A stretch of DNA of 64,000 bases, taken from positions 2,716,501 to 2,780,500 of the forward strand of contig NW_027476092.1 in NCBI RefSeq assembly GCF_051020955.1. Direction: 5' to 3'. The notes below the pieces were generated by a model. It made no database searches and had not been told where the DNA came from. It saw only the letters and a program-made list of their open reading frames with translations. The position numbers and the translations under genes were made by a program. Below, in pieces: positions 34,341 through 46,785 of this stretch. Numbering within the stretch: the stretch's first letter is position 1; each line of letters opens with the position of its first letter. This DNA comes from Megalopta genalis. Lineage: Eukaryota > Arthropoda > Insecta > Hymenoptera > Halictidae.

Positions 34341-35084
34341 ATTTGTTCATTTGTCTATTTCTTCATTTGTTCATTTGTCCATTTGTTCATTTGTTCATTT
34401 GATCATTTGTTCATTTGTTCATTTGTTCATTTGTTCATTTGTTCATTTGTCCATTTGTCCATTTGTTCATTTGTCCATTTGTTCATTTGTTCATTTGTTC
34501 ATTTGTTCATTTGTTCAATTGTTCATTTGTTCTTTTGTTCATTTGTTCATTTGCTTATTTGTTCATTTGTTCCTTTGTTCATTTGTTCAGTTGTTAATTT
34601 GTTCATTTGTTCATTTTTTTTCATTTGTTCATTTGTTCATTTTTTCATATGTTCATTTGTTCATTTGTTCATTTGCTCATTTGCTCATTTGCTCATTTGT
34701 TGATTTGTTCATTTTTCATTTGTTCATTCGTTCATTTGTTCATTTGTTCATTATTTCATTTGTTCATTTGTTCATTTGTTCAATTGTTCATTTGTTCATT
34801 TGTTCATTTGATCATTTGTTCATTTGTTCATTTCTTCATTTGCTCATTTGTCCATTTGTTCATTTGTCTATTTCTTCATTTGTTCATTTGTCCATTTGTT
34901 CATTTGTTCATTTGTTCATTTGTTCATTTGTTCATTTGTTCATATGTTCATTTGTTCATTTGTTCATATGTTCATTTGTTCATTTGTTCATATGTTCATT
35001 AGTTCATTTGTCCATTTGTTCATTTGTTCACTTGTTCATTTGTTCATTTGTTCATTCTTCATTTGTTCATTTGTACAATTGTTC
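34341..35084 (+). repeat. P module with 8-T run, then CATATG units
   Basis: GTCTATTTC (34353), GATC, GTCC pair, CAATTG, GCTTATTTG, GTTCCTTTG, CAGTTGTTAATTTG, 8 T (34614-34621), three GCTC, a CATTCG variant near 34728, CATTATTTC, CATTTCTTCATTTGCTC, GTCTATTTCTTC, three CATATG, TTAG and CATTCTTC. Confidence 0.85.
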
Positions 35085-35498
35085 ATTTGTTCATTTGTTT
35101 ATTTGTTCATTTGTTCATTTGATCATTTGTTCATTTGTTCATTTGTTCATTTGTTCATTTGTTCATTTGATCATTTGTTCATTTGTTCATTTGTTCATTT
35201 GTCCATTTGTCCATTTGTCCATTTGTTCATTTGTTCATTTGTTCATTTGCTCATTTGTTCATTTGTTCATTTGTTCATTTGTTCATTTGTTCACTTGTTC
35301 ATTTGTTCATTCGTTCATTTGTTCATTTGTTCATTTGTTCATTTGTTCATTTGTTCATTTGTTCATTTGTTCATTTGTTCATTTGTTCATTTGTTGATTT
35401 GTTCATTCGTTCATTTGTTCATTTGTTCATTTGTTCATTTGTTCATTTGTTCATTTGTTCATTTGTTCATTCGTTCATTTGTTCATTTGTTCATTAGT
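35085..35498 (+). repeat. Pre-N segment, copy 3
   Basis: Starts just before GTACAATTG. Same order as 25385-25804, with an extra GCTC near 35250 and CATTCG near 35310. Confidence 0.83.
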
Positions 35499-36648
35499 TC
35501 ATTAGTTCATTTGTCCATTTGTGCATATGTTCACTTGTTCATTTGTCCATTTGTGCATTTGTTCACTTGTTCATTTGTTCATTTGTTCATTTGTTCGTTT
35601 GTTCGTTTGTCCATTTGTTGATTTGTTCATTTGTTCATTTGTTCGTTTGTTCATTTGTTCGTTTGTTCGTATGTCCGTTTGTTCATTTGTTGATTTGTTC
35701 ATTGGTTCATTTGTTCATTTGTTCATTTGTTCATTTGTTCATTCGTTCATTCGTTCACTTGTTCACTCGTTCACTTGTTCACTTGTTCATTTGTTCATTT
35801 GTTCATTCGTTCATTCGTTCACTTGTTCATTCGTTCACTTGTTCAATTGTTCATTTGTTCTTTTGTTCATTTGTTCACTTGTTCACTTGTTCACTTGTTC
35901 ATTTGTTCATATGTTCATTTGTTCATATGTTCATTTGTTCATATGTTCATTTGTTCATATGTTCATTTGTTCATTTGTTCATTTGTTCATTTGTTCTTTT
36001 GTTCATTTGTTCATTTGTTCATTTGTTCACTTGTTCATTTGTTCATTTGTTCATTTGTTCATTTGTTCATTTGTTCATTTGTTCTTTTGTTCATTTGTTC
36101 ATTTCTTCATTTGTTCATTCTTCATTTGTTCATTTGTCCATTTGTTCATTTGGTCATTTGTTCATTTGTTCATTTGTTCATTTGTTCATTTGTTCATTTG
36201 CTCATTTGCTCATTTGCTCATTAGCTCATTTGCTCATTTGCTCATTTGCTCATTTGTTCATTTGTTCATTTTTCATTTGTTCATTTGTTCATTTGTTCAT
36301 TTGTTCATTTGTTCATTTGTTCATTTGCTCATTTGTTCTTTATTTCATTAGTTCATTCGTTCATTCGTTCATTCGTTCATTTGTTCATTTGTTCATATGT
36401 CCATTTGTTCATTTGTTCATTTGTTCATTTGTTCAATTGTTCATTTGTTCATTTGTTCATTTGTTCATTTGTTCTTTTGTTCATTTGTTCATTTGTTCAT
36501 TTGTTCATTTGTTCATTTGTTCACTTGTTCACTTGTTCATTTGTTCATTTGTTCATTTGTTCATTTGTTCATTTGTTCATTTGTTCATTTGTTCATTTGG
36601 TCATTTGTTCATTTGTTCATTTGAACATTTGTTCATTCACTTTATTTG
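35499..36648 (+). repeat. N module 3
   Basis: Full marker series including seven GCTC with CATTAGCTC and the GAACA site at 36623. An extra CATTTGGTC lies near 36150. Anchor to L1 is 1130 bp, 48 bp (six octamers) shorter than the longest class. Confidence 0.87.
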
Positions 36649-38619
36649 TTCATTCGTTTTATTTGTCCATTTGTTCATTTGTTCATTAGTTCATTTGTAC
36701 ATTTGTGCATATGTTCACTTGTTCATTTGTCCATTTGTGCATTTGTTCACTTGTTCATTTGTTCATTTGTTCATTTGTTCATTTGTTCGTTTGTTCGTTT
36801 GTTCATTTGTTGATTTGTTCATTTGTTCATTTGTTCGTTTGTTCATTTGTTCGTTTGTTCGTTTGTTCGTTTGTTCATTTGTTGATTTGTTCAATGGTTC
36901 ATTTGTTCATTTGTTCATTTCTTCATTTGTTCATTCGTTCATTCGTTCACTTGTTCACTCGTACACTTGTTCACTTGTTCATTTGTTCATTTGTTCATTC
37001 GTTCATTCGTTCACTTGTTCATTCGTTCACTTGTTCAATTGTTCATTTGTTCTTTTGTTCATTTGTTCATTTGCTTATTTGTTCATTTGTTCATTTGTTC
37101 AGTTGTTAATTTGTTAATTTGTTCATTTGTTCACTTGTTCACTTGTTCATTTGTTCATACGTTCATTTGTTCATATGTTCATTTGTTCATTTGTTCATTT
37201 GTTCATTTGTTCATTTGTTCATTTGTTCATTAGTTCATTTGTTCACTTGTTCATTTGTTCATTTGTTCATTTGTTCATTTGTTCATTTGTTCATTTGTTC
37301 ATTTGTTCATTTGTTCCTTTGTTCATTTGTCCATTTGATCATTTGCTCATTTGCTCATTTGCTCATTTGTTCATTTGTTCATTTTTCATTTGTTCATTTG
37401 TTCATTTGTTCATTTGTTCATTATTTCATTTGTTCATTTGTCCATTTGTTCATTTGTTCATTTGTTCATTTGATCATTTGTTCATTTGTTCATTTGTTCA
37501 TTTGTTCATTTGTTCTTTTGTTCATTTGTTCATTTGTTCATTTGTTCAATCTTCATTTGTTCATTTGTTCATTTGTTCATTTGATCATTTGCTCATTTGC
37601 TCATTTGCTCATTTGTTCATTTGTTCATTTTTCATTTGTTCATTTGCTCATTTGTTCATTTGTTCATTTTTCATTTGTTCATTTGTTCATTTGTTCATTT
37701 GTTCATTATTTCATTTGTTCATTTGTCCATTTGTTCATTTGTTCATTTGTTCATTTGTTCATTTGTTCATATGTTCATTTGTTCATTTGTTCATATGTTC
37801 ATTTGTTCATTTGTTCATATGTTCATTAGTTCATTTGTCCATTTGTTCATTTGTTCACTTGTTCATTTGTTCATTTGTTCATTCTTCATTTGTTCATTTG
37901 TACAATTGTTCATTTGTTCATTTGTTCATTTGTTCATTTGTTCATTTGATCATTTGTTCATTTGTTCATTTGTTCATTTGTTCATTTGTTCATTTGTTCA
38001 TTTGTTCATTTGTTCATTTGTTCATTTGTTCATTTGTTCATTTGTTCATTTGTTCGTTTGTTCATTTGTTCACTTGTTCATTTGTTCATTTGTCCATTTG
38101 TCCATTTGTCCATTTGTCCATTTGTTCATTTGTTCATTTGTTCATTTGTTCATTTGTTCATTTGTTCATTTGTTCATTTGTTCATTTGTTCATTTGTTCA
38201 TTTGTTCATTTGTTCATTTGTTCATTTGTTCACTTGTTCATTTGTTCATTTGTTCATTTGTTCATTTGTTCATTTGTTCATTTGTTCATTTGTTCATTTG
38301 TTCATTTGTTCATTTGTTCATTTGTTCATTTGTTCATTTGTTCATTTGTTCATTTGTTCATTTGTTCATTTGTTCATTCGTTCATTAGTTCATTTGTTCA
38401 TTAGTTCATTTGTTCATTTGTTCATTTGTTCAATTGTTCACTTGTTCACTTGTTCATTTGTTCATTTGTTCATTTGTTCACTTGTTCATTTGTTCATTTG
38501 TTCATTTGTTCATTTGTTCATTTGTTCATTTGTTCATTTGTTCATTTGTTCATTTGTTCATTTGTTCAATTGTTCATTTGTTCATTTGTTCATTTGTTCA
38601 TTTGTTCATTTGTTCATTT
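36649..38619 (+). repeat. L1 arm, duplicated GATC-GCTC block, pure runs
   Basis: L1 arm to CATACG (37158), then two copies of a GATC plus three GCTC block (GATC at 37337 and 37583, 246 bp apart), CATTATTTC, three CATATG, GTACAATTG (37908), a lone GTTCG (38054), a four-GTCC cluster, CACTTG, CATTCGTTCATTAG and a CAATTGTTCACTTG-bearing pure stretch. The 246-bp duplication also occurs at 48656/48902. Confidence 0.83.
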
Positions 38620-39196
38620 GTCTATTTCTTCATTTGTTCATTTGTCCATTTGTTCATTTGTTCATTTGATCATTTGTTCATTTGTTCATTTGTTCATTTG
38701 TTCATTTGTTCATTTGTCCATTTGTCCATTTGTTCATTTGTCCATTTGTTCATTTGTTCATTTGTTCATTTGTTCATTTGTTCAATTGTTCATTTGTTCT
38801 TTTGTTCATTTGTTCATTTGCTTATTTGTTCATTTGTTCCTTTGTTCATTTGTTCAGTTGTTAATTTGTTCATTTGTTCATTTTTTTTCATTTGTTCATT
38901 TGTTCATTTTTTCATATGTTCATTTGTTCATTTGTTCATTTGCTCATTTGCTCATTTGCTCATTTGTTGATTTGTTCATTTTTCATTTGTTCATTTGTTC
39001 ATTTGTTCATTTGTTCATTTGTTCATTTGTTCATTTGTTCGTTTGTTCGTTTGTTCGTTTGTTCATTTGTTGATTTGTTCAATGGTTCATTTGTTCATTT
39101 GTTCATTTGTTCATTTCTTCATTTGTTCTTTTGTTCATTTGTTCATTTGTTCATTTGTTCAATCTTCATTTGTTCATTTGTTCATTTGTTCATTTG
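38620..39196 (+). repeat. P module ending in hybrid joints to L1-arm sequence
   Basis: GTCTATTTC, 8 T (38881-38888), three GCTC, GTTGATTTG, CATTTTTC. It then switches near 39.03 kb to three GTTCG, GTTGATTTG and CAATGG, which belong to an L1 arm, and near 39.12 kb to TTCTTTTG and CAATCTTC. Confidence 0.8.
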
Positions 39197-39777
39197 ATCA
39201 TTTGCTCATTTGCTCATTTGCTCATTTGTTCATTTTTCATTTGTTCATTTGTTCATTTGTTCATTTGTTCATTATTTCATTTGTTCATTTGTCCATTTGT
39301 TCATTTGTTCATTTGTTCATTTGTTCATTTGTTCATATGTTCATTTGTTCATTTGTTCATATGTTCATTTGTTCATTTGTTCATATGTTCATTAGTTCAT
39401 TTGTCCATTTGTTCATTTGTTCACTTGTTCATTTGTTCATTTGTTCATTCTTCATTTGTTCATTTGTACAATTGTTCATTTGTTCATTTGTTCATTTGAT
39501 CATTTGTTCATTTGTTCATTTGTTCACTTGTTCATTTGTTCATTTGTTCATTTGTTCATTTGTTCATTTGTTCATTTGTTCATTTGTTCATTTGTTCATT
39601 TGTTCATTTGTTCATTTGTTCATTTGTTCATTTGTTCATTTGTTCATTTGTTCATTTGTTCATTTGTTCATTTGTTCATTTGTTCATTTGTTCATTTGTT
39701 CATTTGTTCATTTGTTCATTTGTTCATTTGTTCATTTGTTCATTTGTTCATTTGTTCATTTGTTCATTTGTTCATTT
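39197..39777 (+). repeat. GATC-GCTC block, GTACAATTG and pure run
   Basis: GATC, three GCTC, CATTTTTC, CATTATTTC, three CATATG, TTAG, CATTCTTC, GTACAATTG (39470), GATC, CACTTG (39525), then about 245 bp of pure repeat up to the GAACA site. Confidence 0.87.
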
Positions 39778-40595
39778 GAACATTTGTTCATTCGCTTTAT
39801 TTGTTCATTCGTTCATTAGTTCATTTGTTCATTAGTTCATTTGTCCATTTGTGCATTTGTTCACTTGTTCATTTGTTCATTTGTTCGTTTGTTCTTTTGT
39901 TCGTTTGTTCGTTTGTTCGTTTGTTCATTTGTTGATTTGTTCATTTGTTCATTTGTTCGTTTGTTCATTTGTTCATTTGTTCATTTGTTCATTTTTTCAT
40001 TTGTTCATTTGTTCATTTGTTCATTTGTTCATTTGTTCATTTGTTCATTTGTTCATTTGTTCATTTGTTCATTTGAACATTTGTTCATTCGCTTTATTTG
40101 TTCATTCGTTCATTAGTTCATTTGTTCATTAGTTCATTTGTCCATTTGTGCATTTGTTCACTTGTTCATTTGTTCATTTGTTCGTTTGTTCTTTTGTTCG
40201 TTTGTTCGTTTGTTCGTTTGTTCATTTGTTGATTTGTTCATTTGTTCATTTGTTCGTTTGTTCATTTGTTCGTTTGTCCATTTGTTCATTTGTTCATTTG
40301 TTCATTTGTTCATTTGTTCATTTGTTCATTTGTTCTTTTGTTCATTTGTTCATTTGTTCATTCGTTCACTTGTTCACTCGTTCACTTGTTCACTCGTTCA
40401 CTTGTTCACTCGTTCACTTGTTCACTCGTTCACTTGTTCACTCGTTCACTCGTTCACTTGTTCACTCGTTCACTTGTTCACTTGTTCATTTGTTCATTTG
40501 TTCATTCGTTCATTCGTTCACTTGTTCATTCGTTCACTTGTTCAATTGTTCATTCGTTCTTTTGTTCATTTGTTCATTTGCTCATTTGTTCATTT
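39778..40595 (+). repeat. Two L2 units with CACTCG dimer array
   Basis: GAACA sites at 39778 and 40075 (297 bp). The first contains one CATTTTTTC unit. The second has the long CACTCGTTCACTTG array (40370-40480) seen at 33474-33590. Offset to 32881-33706 is 6881-6897 bp. Confidence 0.85.
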
Positions 40596-41210
40596 GAACA
40601 TTTGTTCATTCGCTTTATTTGTTCATTCGTTCATTAGTTCATTTGTTCATTAGTTCATTTGTCCATTTGTGCATTTGTTCACTTGTTCATTTGTTCATTT
40701 TTTCGTTTGTTCTTTTGTTCGTTTGTTCGTTTGCTCGTTTGTTCATTTGTTGATTTGTTCATTTGTTCATTTGTTCGTTTGTTCATTTGTTCATTTGTTC
40801 ATTTGTTCATTTGTTCATTTGTTCATTTGTTCTTTTGTTCATTTGTTCATTTGTTCATTTGTTCAATCTTCATTTGTTCATTTGTTCATTTGTTCAATCT
40901 TCATTTGTTCATTTGTTCATTTGTTCATTTGTTCATTTGTTCATTTGTTCATTTGCTCATTTGCTCATTTGCTCATTTGCTCATTTGTTCATTTGTTCAT
41001 TTTTCATTTGTTCATTTGTTCATTTGTTCATTTGTTCATTTGTTCATTTGTTCATTTGTTCATTATTTCATTTGTTCATTCGTTCATTCGTTCATTTGTT
41101 CATATGTTCATTTGTTCATTTGTTCATTTCTTCATTTCTTCATTTGTTCATTTGTTCATTTGTTCAATTGTTCATTTGTTCATTTGTACATTTGTTCATT
41201 TGTTCATTTG
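40596..41210 (+). repeat. Third L2 unit with four-GCTC block
   Basis: CATTTTTTCG-type header, GCTCGTTTG, two CAATCTTC, four GCTC (five in the copy at 34.08 kb), CATTTTTC, CATTATTTC, CATTCG units, CATTTCTTC pair and GTACATTTG (about 41186). Confidence 0.83.
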
Positions 41211-42371
41211 TTCATTTGTCTATTTCTTCATTTGTTCATTTGTCCATTTGTTCATTTGTTCATTTGATCATTTGTTCATTTGTTCATTTGTTCATTTGTT
41301 CATTTGTTCATTTGTCCATTTGTCCATTTGTTCATTTGTCCATTTGTTCATTTGTTCATTTGTTCATTTGTTCATTTGTTCAATTGTTCATTTGTTCTTT
41401 TGTTCATTTGTTCATTTGCTTATTTGTTCATTTGTTCCTTTGTTCATTTGTTCCTTTGTTCATTTGTTCAGTTGTTAATTTGTTCATTTGTTCATTTTTT
41501 TTCATTTGTTCATTTGTTCATTTTTTCATATGTTCATTTGTTCATTTGTTCATTTGCTCATTTGCTCATTTGCTCATTTGTTGATTTGTTCATTTTTCAT
41601 TTGTTCATTTGTTCATTTGTTCATTTGTTCATTATTTCATTTGTTCATTTGTTCATTTGTTCAATTGTTCATTTGTTCATTTGTTCATTTGATCATTTGT
41701 TCATTTCTTCATTTGCTCATTTGTCCATTTGTTCATTTGTCTATTTCTTCATTTGTTCATTTGTCCATTTGTTCATTTGTTCATTTGTTCATTTGTTCAT
41801 TTGTTCATTTGTTCATATGTTCATTTGTTCATTTGTTCATATGTTCATTTGTTCATTTGTTCATATGTTCATTAGTTCATTTGTCCATTTGTTCATTTGT
41901 TCACTTGTTCATTTGTTCATTTGTTCATTCTTCATTTGTTCATTTGTACAATTGTTCATTTGTTCATTTGTTTATTTGTTCATTTGTTCATTTGATCATT
42001 TGTTCATTTGTTCATTTGTTCATTTGTTCATTTGTTCATTTGATCATTTGTTCATTTGTTCATTTGTTCATTTGTCCATTTGTCCATTTGTCCATTTGTT
42101 CATTTGTTCATTTGTTCATTTGTTCATTTGTTCATTTGTTCATTTGTTCATTTGTTCATTTGTTCACTTGTTCATTTGTTCATTTGTTCATTTGTTCATT
42201 TGTTCATTTGTTCATTTGTTCATTTGTTCATTTGTTCATTTGTTCATTTGTTCATTTGTTCATTTGTTCATTCGTTCATTTGTTCATTTGTTCATTTGTT
42301 CATTTGTTCATTTGTTCATTTGTTCATTTGTTCATTTGTTCATTCGTTCATTTGTTCATTTGTTCATTAGT
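41211..42371 (+). repeat. P module, GTACAATTG and pre-N segment
   Basis: GTCTATTTC, GTTCCTTTG twice in 16 bp (41436-41460, once in most copies), 8 T (41497-41504), three GCTC, CATTTCTTCATTTGCTC, second GTCTATTTC (about 41740), three CATATG, GTACAATTG (41948), GATC units, three GTCC, CATTCG at 42271 and 42343. Confidence 0.83.
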
Positions 42372-43569
42372 TCATTAGTTCATTTGTCCATTTGTGCATA
42401 TGTTCACTTGTTCATTTGTCCATTTGTGCATTTGTTCACTTGTTCATTTGTTCATTTGTTCATTTGTTCGTTTGTTCGTTTGTCCATTTGTTGATTTGTT
42501 CATTTGTTCATTTGTTCGTTTGTTCATTTGTTCGTTTGTTCGTATGTCCGTTTGTTCATTTGTTGATTTGTTCATTGGTTCATTTGTTCATTTGTTCATT
42601 TGTTCATTTGTTCATTTGTTCATTCGTTCATTCGTTCACTTGTTCACTCGTTCACTTGTTCACTTGTTCATTTGTTCATTTGTTCATTCGTTCATTCGTT
42701 CACTTGTTCATTCGTTCACTTGTTCAATTGTTCATTTGTTCTTTTGTTCATTTGTTCACTTGTTCACTTGTTCACTTGTTCATTTGTTCATATGTTCATT
42801 TGTTCATATGTTCATTTGTCCATATGTTCATTTGTTCATATGTTCATTTGTTCATTTGTTCATTTGTTCATTTGTTCTTTTGTTCATTTGTTCATTTGTT
42901 CATTTGTTCACTTGTTCATTTGTTCATTTGTTCATTTGTTCATTTGTTCATTTGTTCATTTGTTCTTTTGTTCATTTGTTCATTTCTTCATTTGTTCATT
43001 CTTCATTTGTTCATTTGTCCATTTGTTCATTTGTTCATTTGTTCATTTGTTCATTTGTTCATTTGTTCATTTGTTCATTTGTTCATTTGCTCATTTGCTC
43101 ATTTGCTCATTAGCTCATTTGCTCATTTGCTCATTTGCTCATTTGTTCATTTGTTCATTTTTCATTTGTTCATTTGTTCATTTGTTCATTTGTTCATTTG
43201 TTCATTTGTTCATTTGCTCATTTGTTCTTTATTTCATTAGTTCATTCGTTCATTCGTTCATTCGTTCATTTGTTCATTTGTTCATATGTCCATTTGTTCA
43301 TTTGTTCATTTGTTCATTTGTTCAATTGTTCATTTGTTCATTTGTTCATTTGTTCATTTGTTCTTTTGTTCATTTGTTCATTTGTTCATTTGTTCATTTG
43401 TTCATTTGTTCATTTGTTCATTTGTTCATTTGTTCACTTGTTCACTTGTTCATTTGTTCATTTGTTCATTTGTTCATTTGTTCATTTGTTCATTTGTTCA
43501 TTTGTTCATTTGTTCATTTGGTCATTTGTTCATATGTTCATTTGAACATTTGTTCATTCACTTTATTTG
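42372..43569 (+). repeat. N module 4
   Basis: Complete series. CATATG appears once as GTCCATATG (about 42828) and once just before the GAACA site. Anchor to L1 is 1178 bp. Confidence 0.88.
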
Positions 43570-45598
43570 TTCATTCGTTTTATTTGTCCATTTGTTCATT
43601 TGTTCATTAGTTCATTTGTACATTTGTGCATATGTTCACTTGTTCATTTGTCCATTTGTGCATTTGTTCATTTGTTCATTTGTTCATTTGTTCATTTGTT
43701 CGTTTGTTCGTTTGTTCATTTGTTGATTTGTTCATTTGTTCATTTGTTCGTTTGTTCATTTGTTCGTTTGTTCGTTTGTTCGTTTGTTCATTTGTTGATT
43801 TGTTCAATGGTTCATTTGTTCATTTGTTCATTTCTTCATTTGTTCATTCGTTCATTCGTTCACTTGTTCACTCGTACACTTGTTCACTTGTTCATTTGTT
43901 CATTTGTTCATTCGTTCATTCGTTCACTTGTTCATTCGTTCACTTGTTCAATTGTTCATTTGTTCTTTTGTTCATTTGTTCATTTGCTTATTTGTTCATT
44001 TGTTCATTTGTTCAGTTGTTAATTTGTTAATTTGATCATTTGTTCACTTGTTCACTTGTTCATTTGTTCATACGTTCATTTGTTCATATGTTCATTTGTT
44101 CATTTGTTCATTTGTTCATTTGTTCATTAGTTCATTTGTTCACTTGTTCATTTGTTCATTTGTTCATTTGTTCATTTGTTCATTTGTTCATTTGTTCATT
44201 TGTTCATTTGTTCATTTGTTCCTTTGTTCATTTGTCCATTTGTCCATTTGTCCATTTGTTCATTTGTTCCTTTGTCCATTTGTTCATTTGTTCATTTGTC
44301 CATTTGTTCATTTGTTCATTTGTTCATTTGATCATTTGTTCATTTGTTCATTTGTTCATTTGTTCATTTGTTCTTTTGTTCATTTGTTCATTTGTTCATT
44401 TGTTCAATCTTCATTTGTTCATTTGTTCATTTGTTCATTTGATCATTTGCTCATTTGCTCATTTGCTCATTTGTTCATTTGTTCATTTTTCATTTGTTCA
44501 TTTGTTCATTTGTTCATTTGTTCATTATTTCATTTGTTCATTTGTCCATTTGTTCATTTGTTCATTTGTTCATTTGTTCATTTGTTCATATGTTCATTTG
44601 TTCATTTGTTCATATGTTCATTTGTTCATTTGTTCATATGTTCATTAGTTCATTTGTCCATTTGTTCATTTGTTCACTTGTTCATTTGTTCATTTGTTCA
44701 TTCTTCATTTGTTCATTTGTACAATTGTTCATTTGTTCATTTGTTCATTTGTTCATTTGTTCATTTGATCATTTGTTCATTTGTTCATTTGTTCATTTGT
44801 TCATTTGTTCATTTGTTCATTTGTTCATTTGTTCATTTGTTCATTTGTTCATTTGATCATTTGTTCATTTGTTCATTTGTTCATTTGTCCATTTGTCCAT
44901 TTGTCCATTTGTTCATTTGTTCATTTGTTCATTTGTTCATTTGTTCATTTGTTCATTTGTTCATTTGTTCATTTGTTCACTTGTTCATTTGTTCATTTGT
45001 CCATTTGTCCATTTGTCCATTTGTCCATTTGTTCATTTGTTCATTTGTTCATTTGTTCATTTGTTCATTTGTTCATTTGTTCATTTGTTCATTTGTTCAT
45101 TTGTTCATTTGTTCACTTGTTCATTTGTTCATTTGTTCATTTGTTCATTTGTTCATTTGTTCATTTGTTCATTTGTTCATTTGTTCATTTGTTCATTTGT
45201 TCATTTGTTCATTTGTTCATTTGTTCATTTGTTCATTTGTTCATTCGTTCATTTGTTCATTCGTTCATTAGTTCATTCGTTCATTAGTTCATTTGTTCAT
45301 TTGTTCATTTGTTCAATTGTTCACTTGTTCATTTGTTCATTTGTTCATTTGTTCACTTGTTCATTTGTTCATTTGTTCATTTGTTCATTTGTTCATTTGT
45401 TCATTTGTTCATTTGTTCATTTGTTCATTTGTTCATTTGTTCATTTGTTCATTTGTTCATTTGTTCATTTGTTCATTTGTTCATTTGTTCATTTGTTCAT
45501 TTGTTCATTTGTTCATTTGTTCATTTGTTCATTTGTTCATTTGTTCATTTGTTCATTTGTTCATTTGTTCATTTGTTCATTTGTTCATTTGTTCATTT
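43570..45598 (+). repeat. L1 arm, GATC-GCTC block, GTCC clusters and pure run
   Basis: L1 arm, with GATC near 44034 and TTCATTTG instead of TTCACTTG near 43665, CATACG (44070), GTCC clusters as in 27.63-27.72 kb, a single GATC-GCTC block (44441), three CATATG, GTACAATTG (44721), three- and four-GTCC clusters, mixed CATTCG and TTAG units (45243-45285), then 240 bp of pure repeat. Confidence 0.83.
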
Positions 45599-46785
45599 GA
45601 ACATTTGTTCATTCGCTTTATTTGTTCATTCGTTCATTAGTTCATTTGTTCATTAGTTCATTTGTCCATTTGTCCATTTGTTCATTTGTTCATTTGATCA
45701 TTTGTTCATTTGTTCATTTGTTCATTTGTTCATTTGTTCATTTGTCCATTTGTCCATTTGTTCATTTGTCCATTTGTTCATTTGTTCATTTGTTCATTTG
45801 TTCATTTGTTCAATTGTTCATTTGTTCTTTTGTTCATTTGTTCATTTGCTTATTTGTTCATTTGTTCCTTTGTTCATTTGTTCAGTTGTTAATTTGTTCA
45901 TTTGTTCATTTTTTTTCATTTGTTCATTTGTTCATTTTTTCATATGTTCATTTGTTCATTTGTTCATTTGCTCATTTGCTCATTTGCTCATTTGTTGATT
46001 TGTTCATTTTTCATTTGTTCATTTGTTCATTTGTTCATTTGTTCATTATTTCATTTGTTCATTTGTTCATTTGTTCAATTGTTCATTTGTTCATTTGTTC
46101 ATTTGATCATTTTTTCATTTGTTCATTTCTTCATTTGCTCATTTGTCCATTTGTTCATTTGTCTATTTCTTCATTTGTTCATTTGTCCATTTGTTCATTT
46201 GTTCATTTGTTCATTTGTTCATTTGTTCATTTGTTCATATGTTCATTTGTTCATTTGTTCATATGTTCATTTGTTCATTTGTTCATATTTTCATTAGTTC
46301 ATTTGTCCATTTGTTCATTTGTTCACTTGTTCATTTGTTCATTTGTTCATTCTTCATTTGTTCATTTGTACAATTGTTCATTTGTTCATTTGTTTATTTG
46401 TTCATTTGTTCATTTGATCATTTGTTCATTTGTTCATTTGTTCATTTGTTCATTTGTTCATTTGATCATTTGTTCATTTGTTCATTTGTTCATTTGTCCA
46501 TTTGTCCATTTGTCCATTTGTTCATTTGTTCATTTGTTCATTTGCTCATTTGTTCATTTGTTCATTTGTTCATTTGTTCATTTGTTCACTTGTTCATTTG
46601 TTCATTTGTTCATTTGTTCATTTGTTCATTTGTTCATTTGTTCATTTGTTCATTTGTTCATTTGTTCATTTGTTCATTTGTTGATTTGTTCATTCGTTCA
46701 TTTGTTCATTTGTTCATTTGTTCATTTGTTCATTTGTTCATTTGTTCATTTGTTCATTCGTTCATTTGTTCATTAGTTCATTAGT
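45599..46785 (+). repeat. L2 header fused to P module, then pre-N segment
   Basis: GAACA site and TTAG units, then GTCCATTTGTCC replaces GTCCATTTGTGC near 45670 and the sequence becomes P (GATC at about 45697, 8 T near 45914). A GATCATTTTTTC variant (46105) and CATATTTTC (46286) are private to this copy. GTACAATTG (46369), GATC units, GTCC cluster and GTTGATTTGTTCATTCG follow. Confidence 0.82.
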
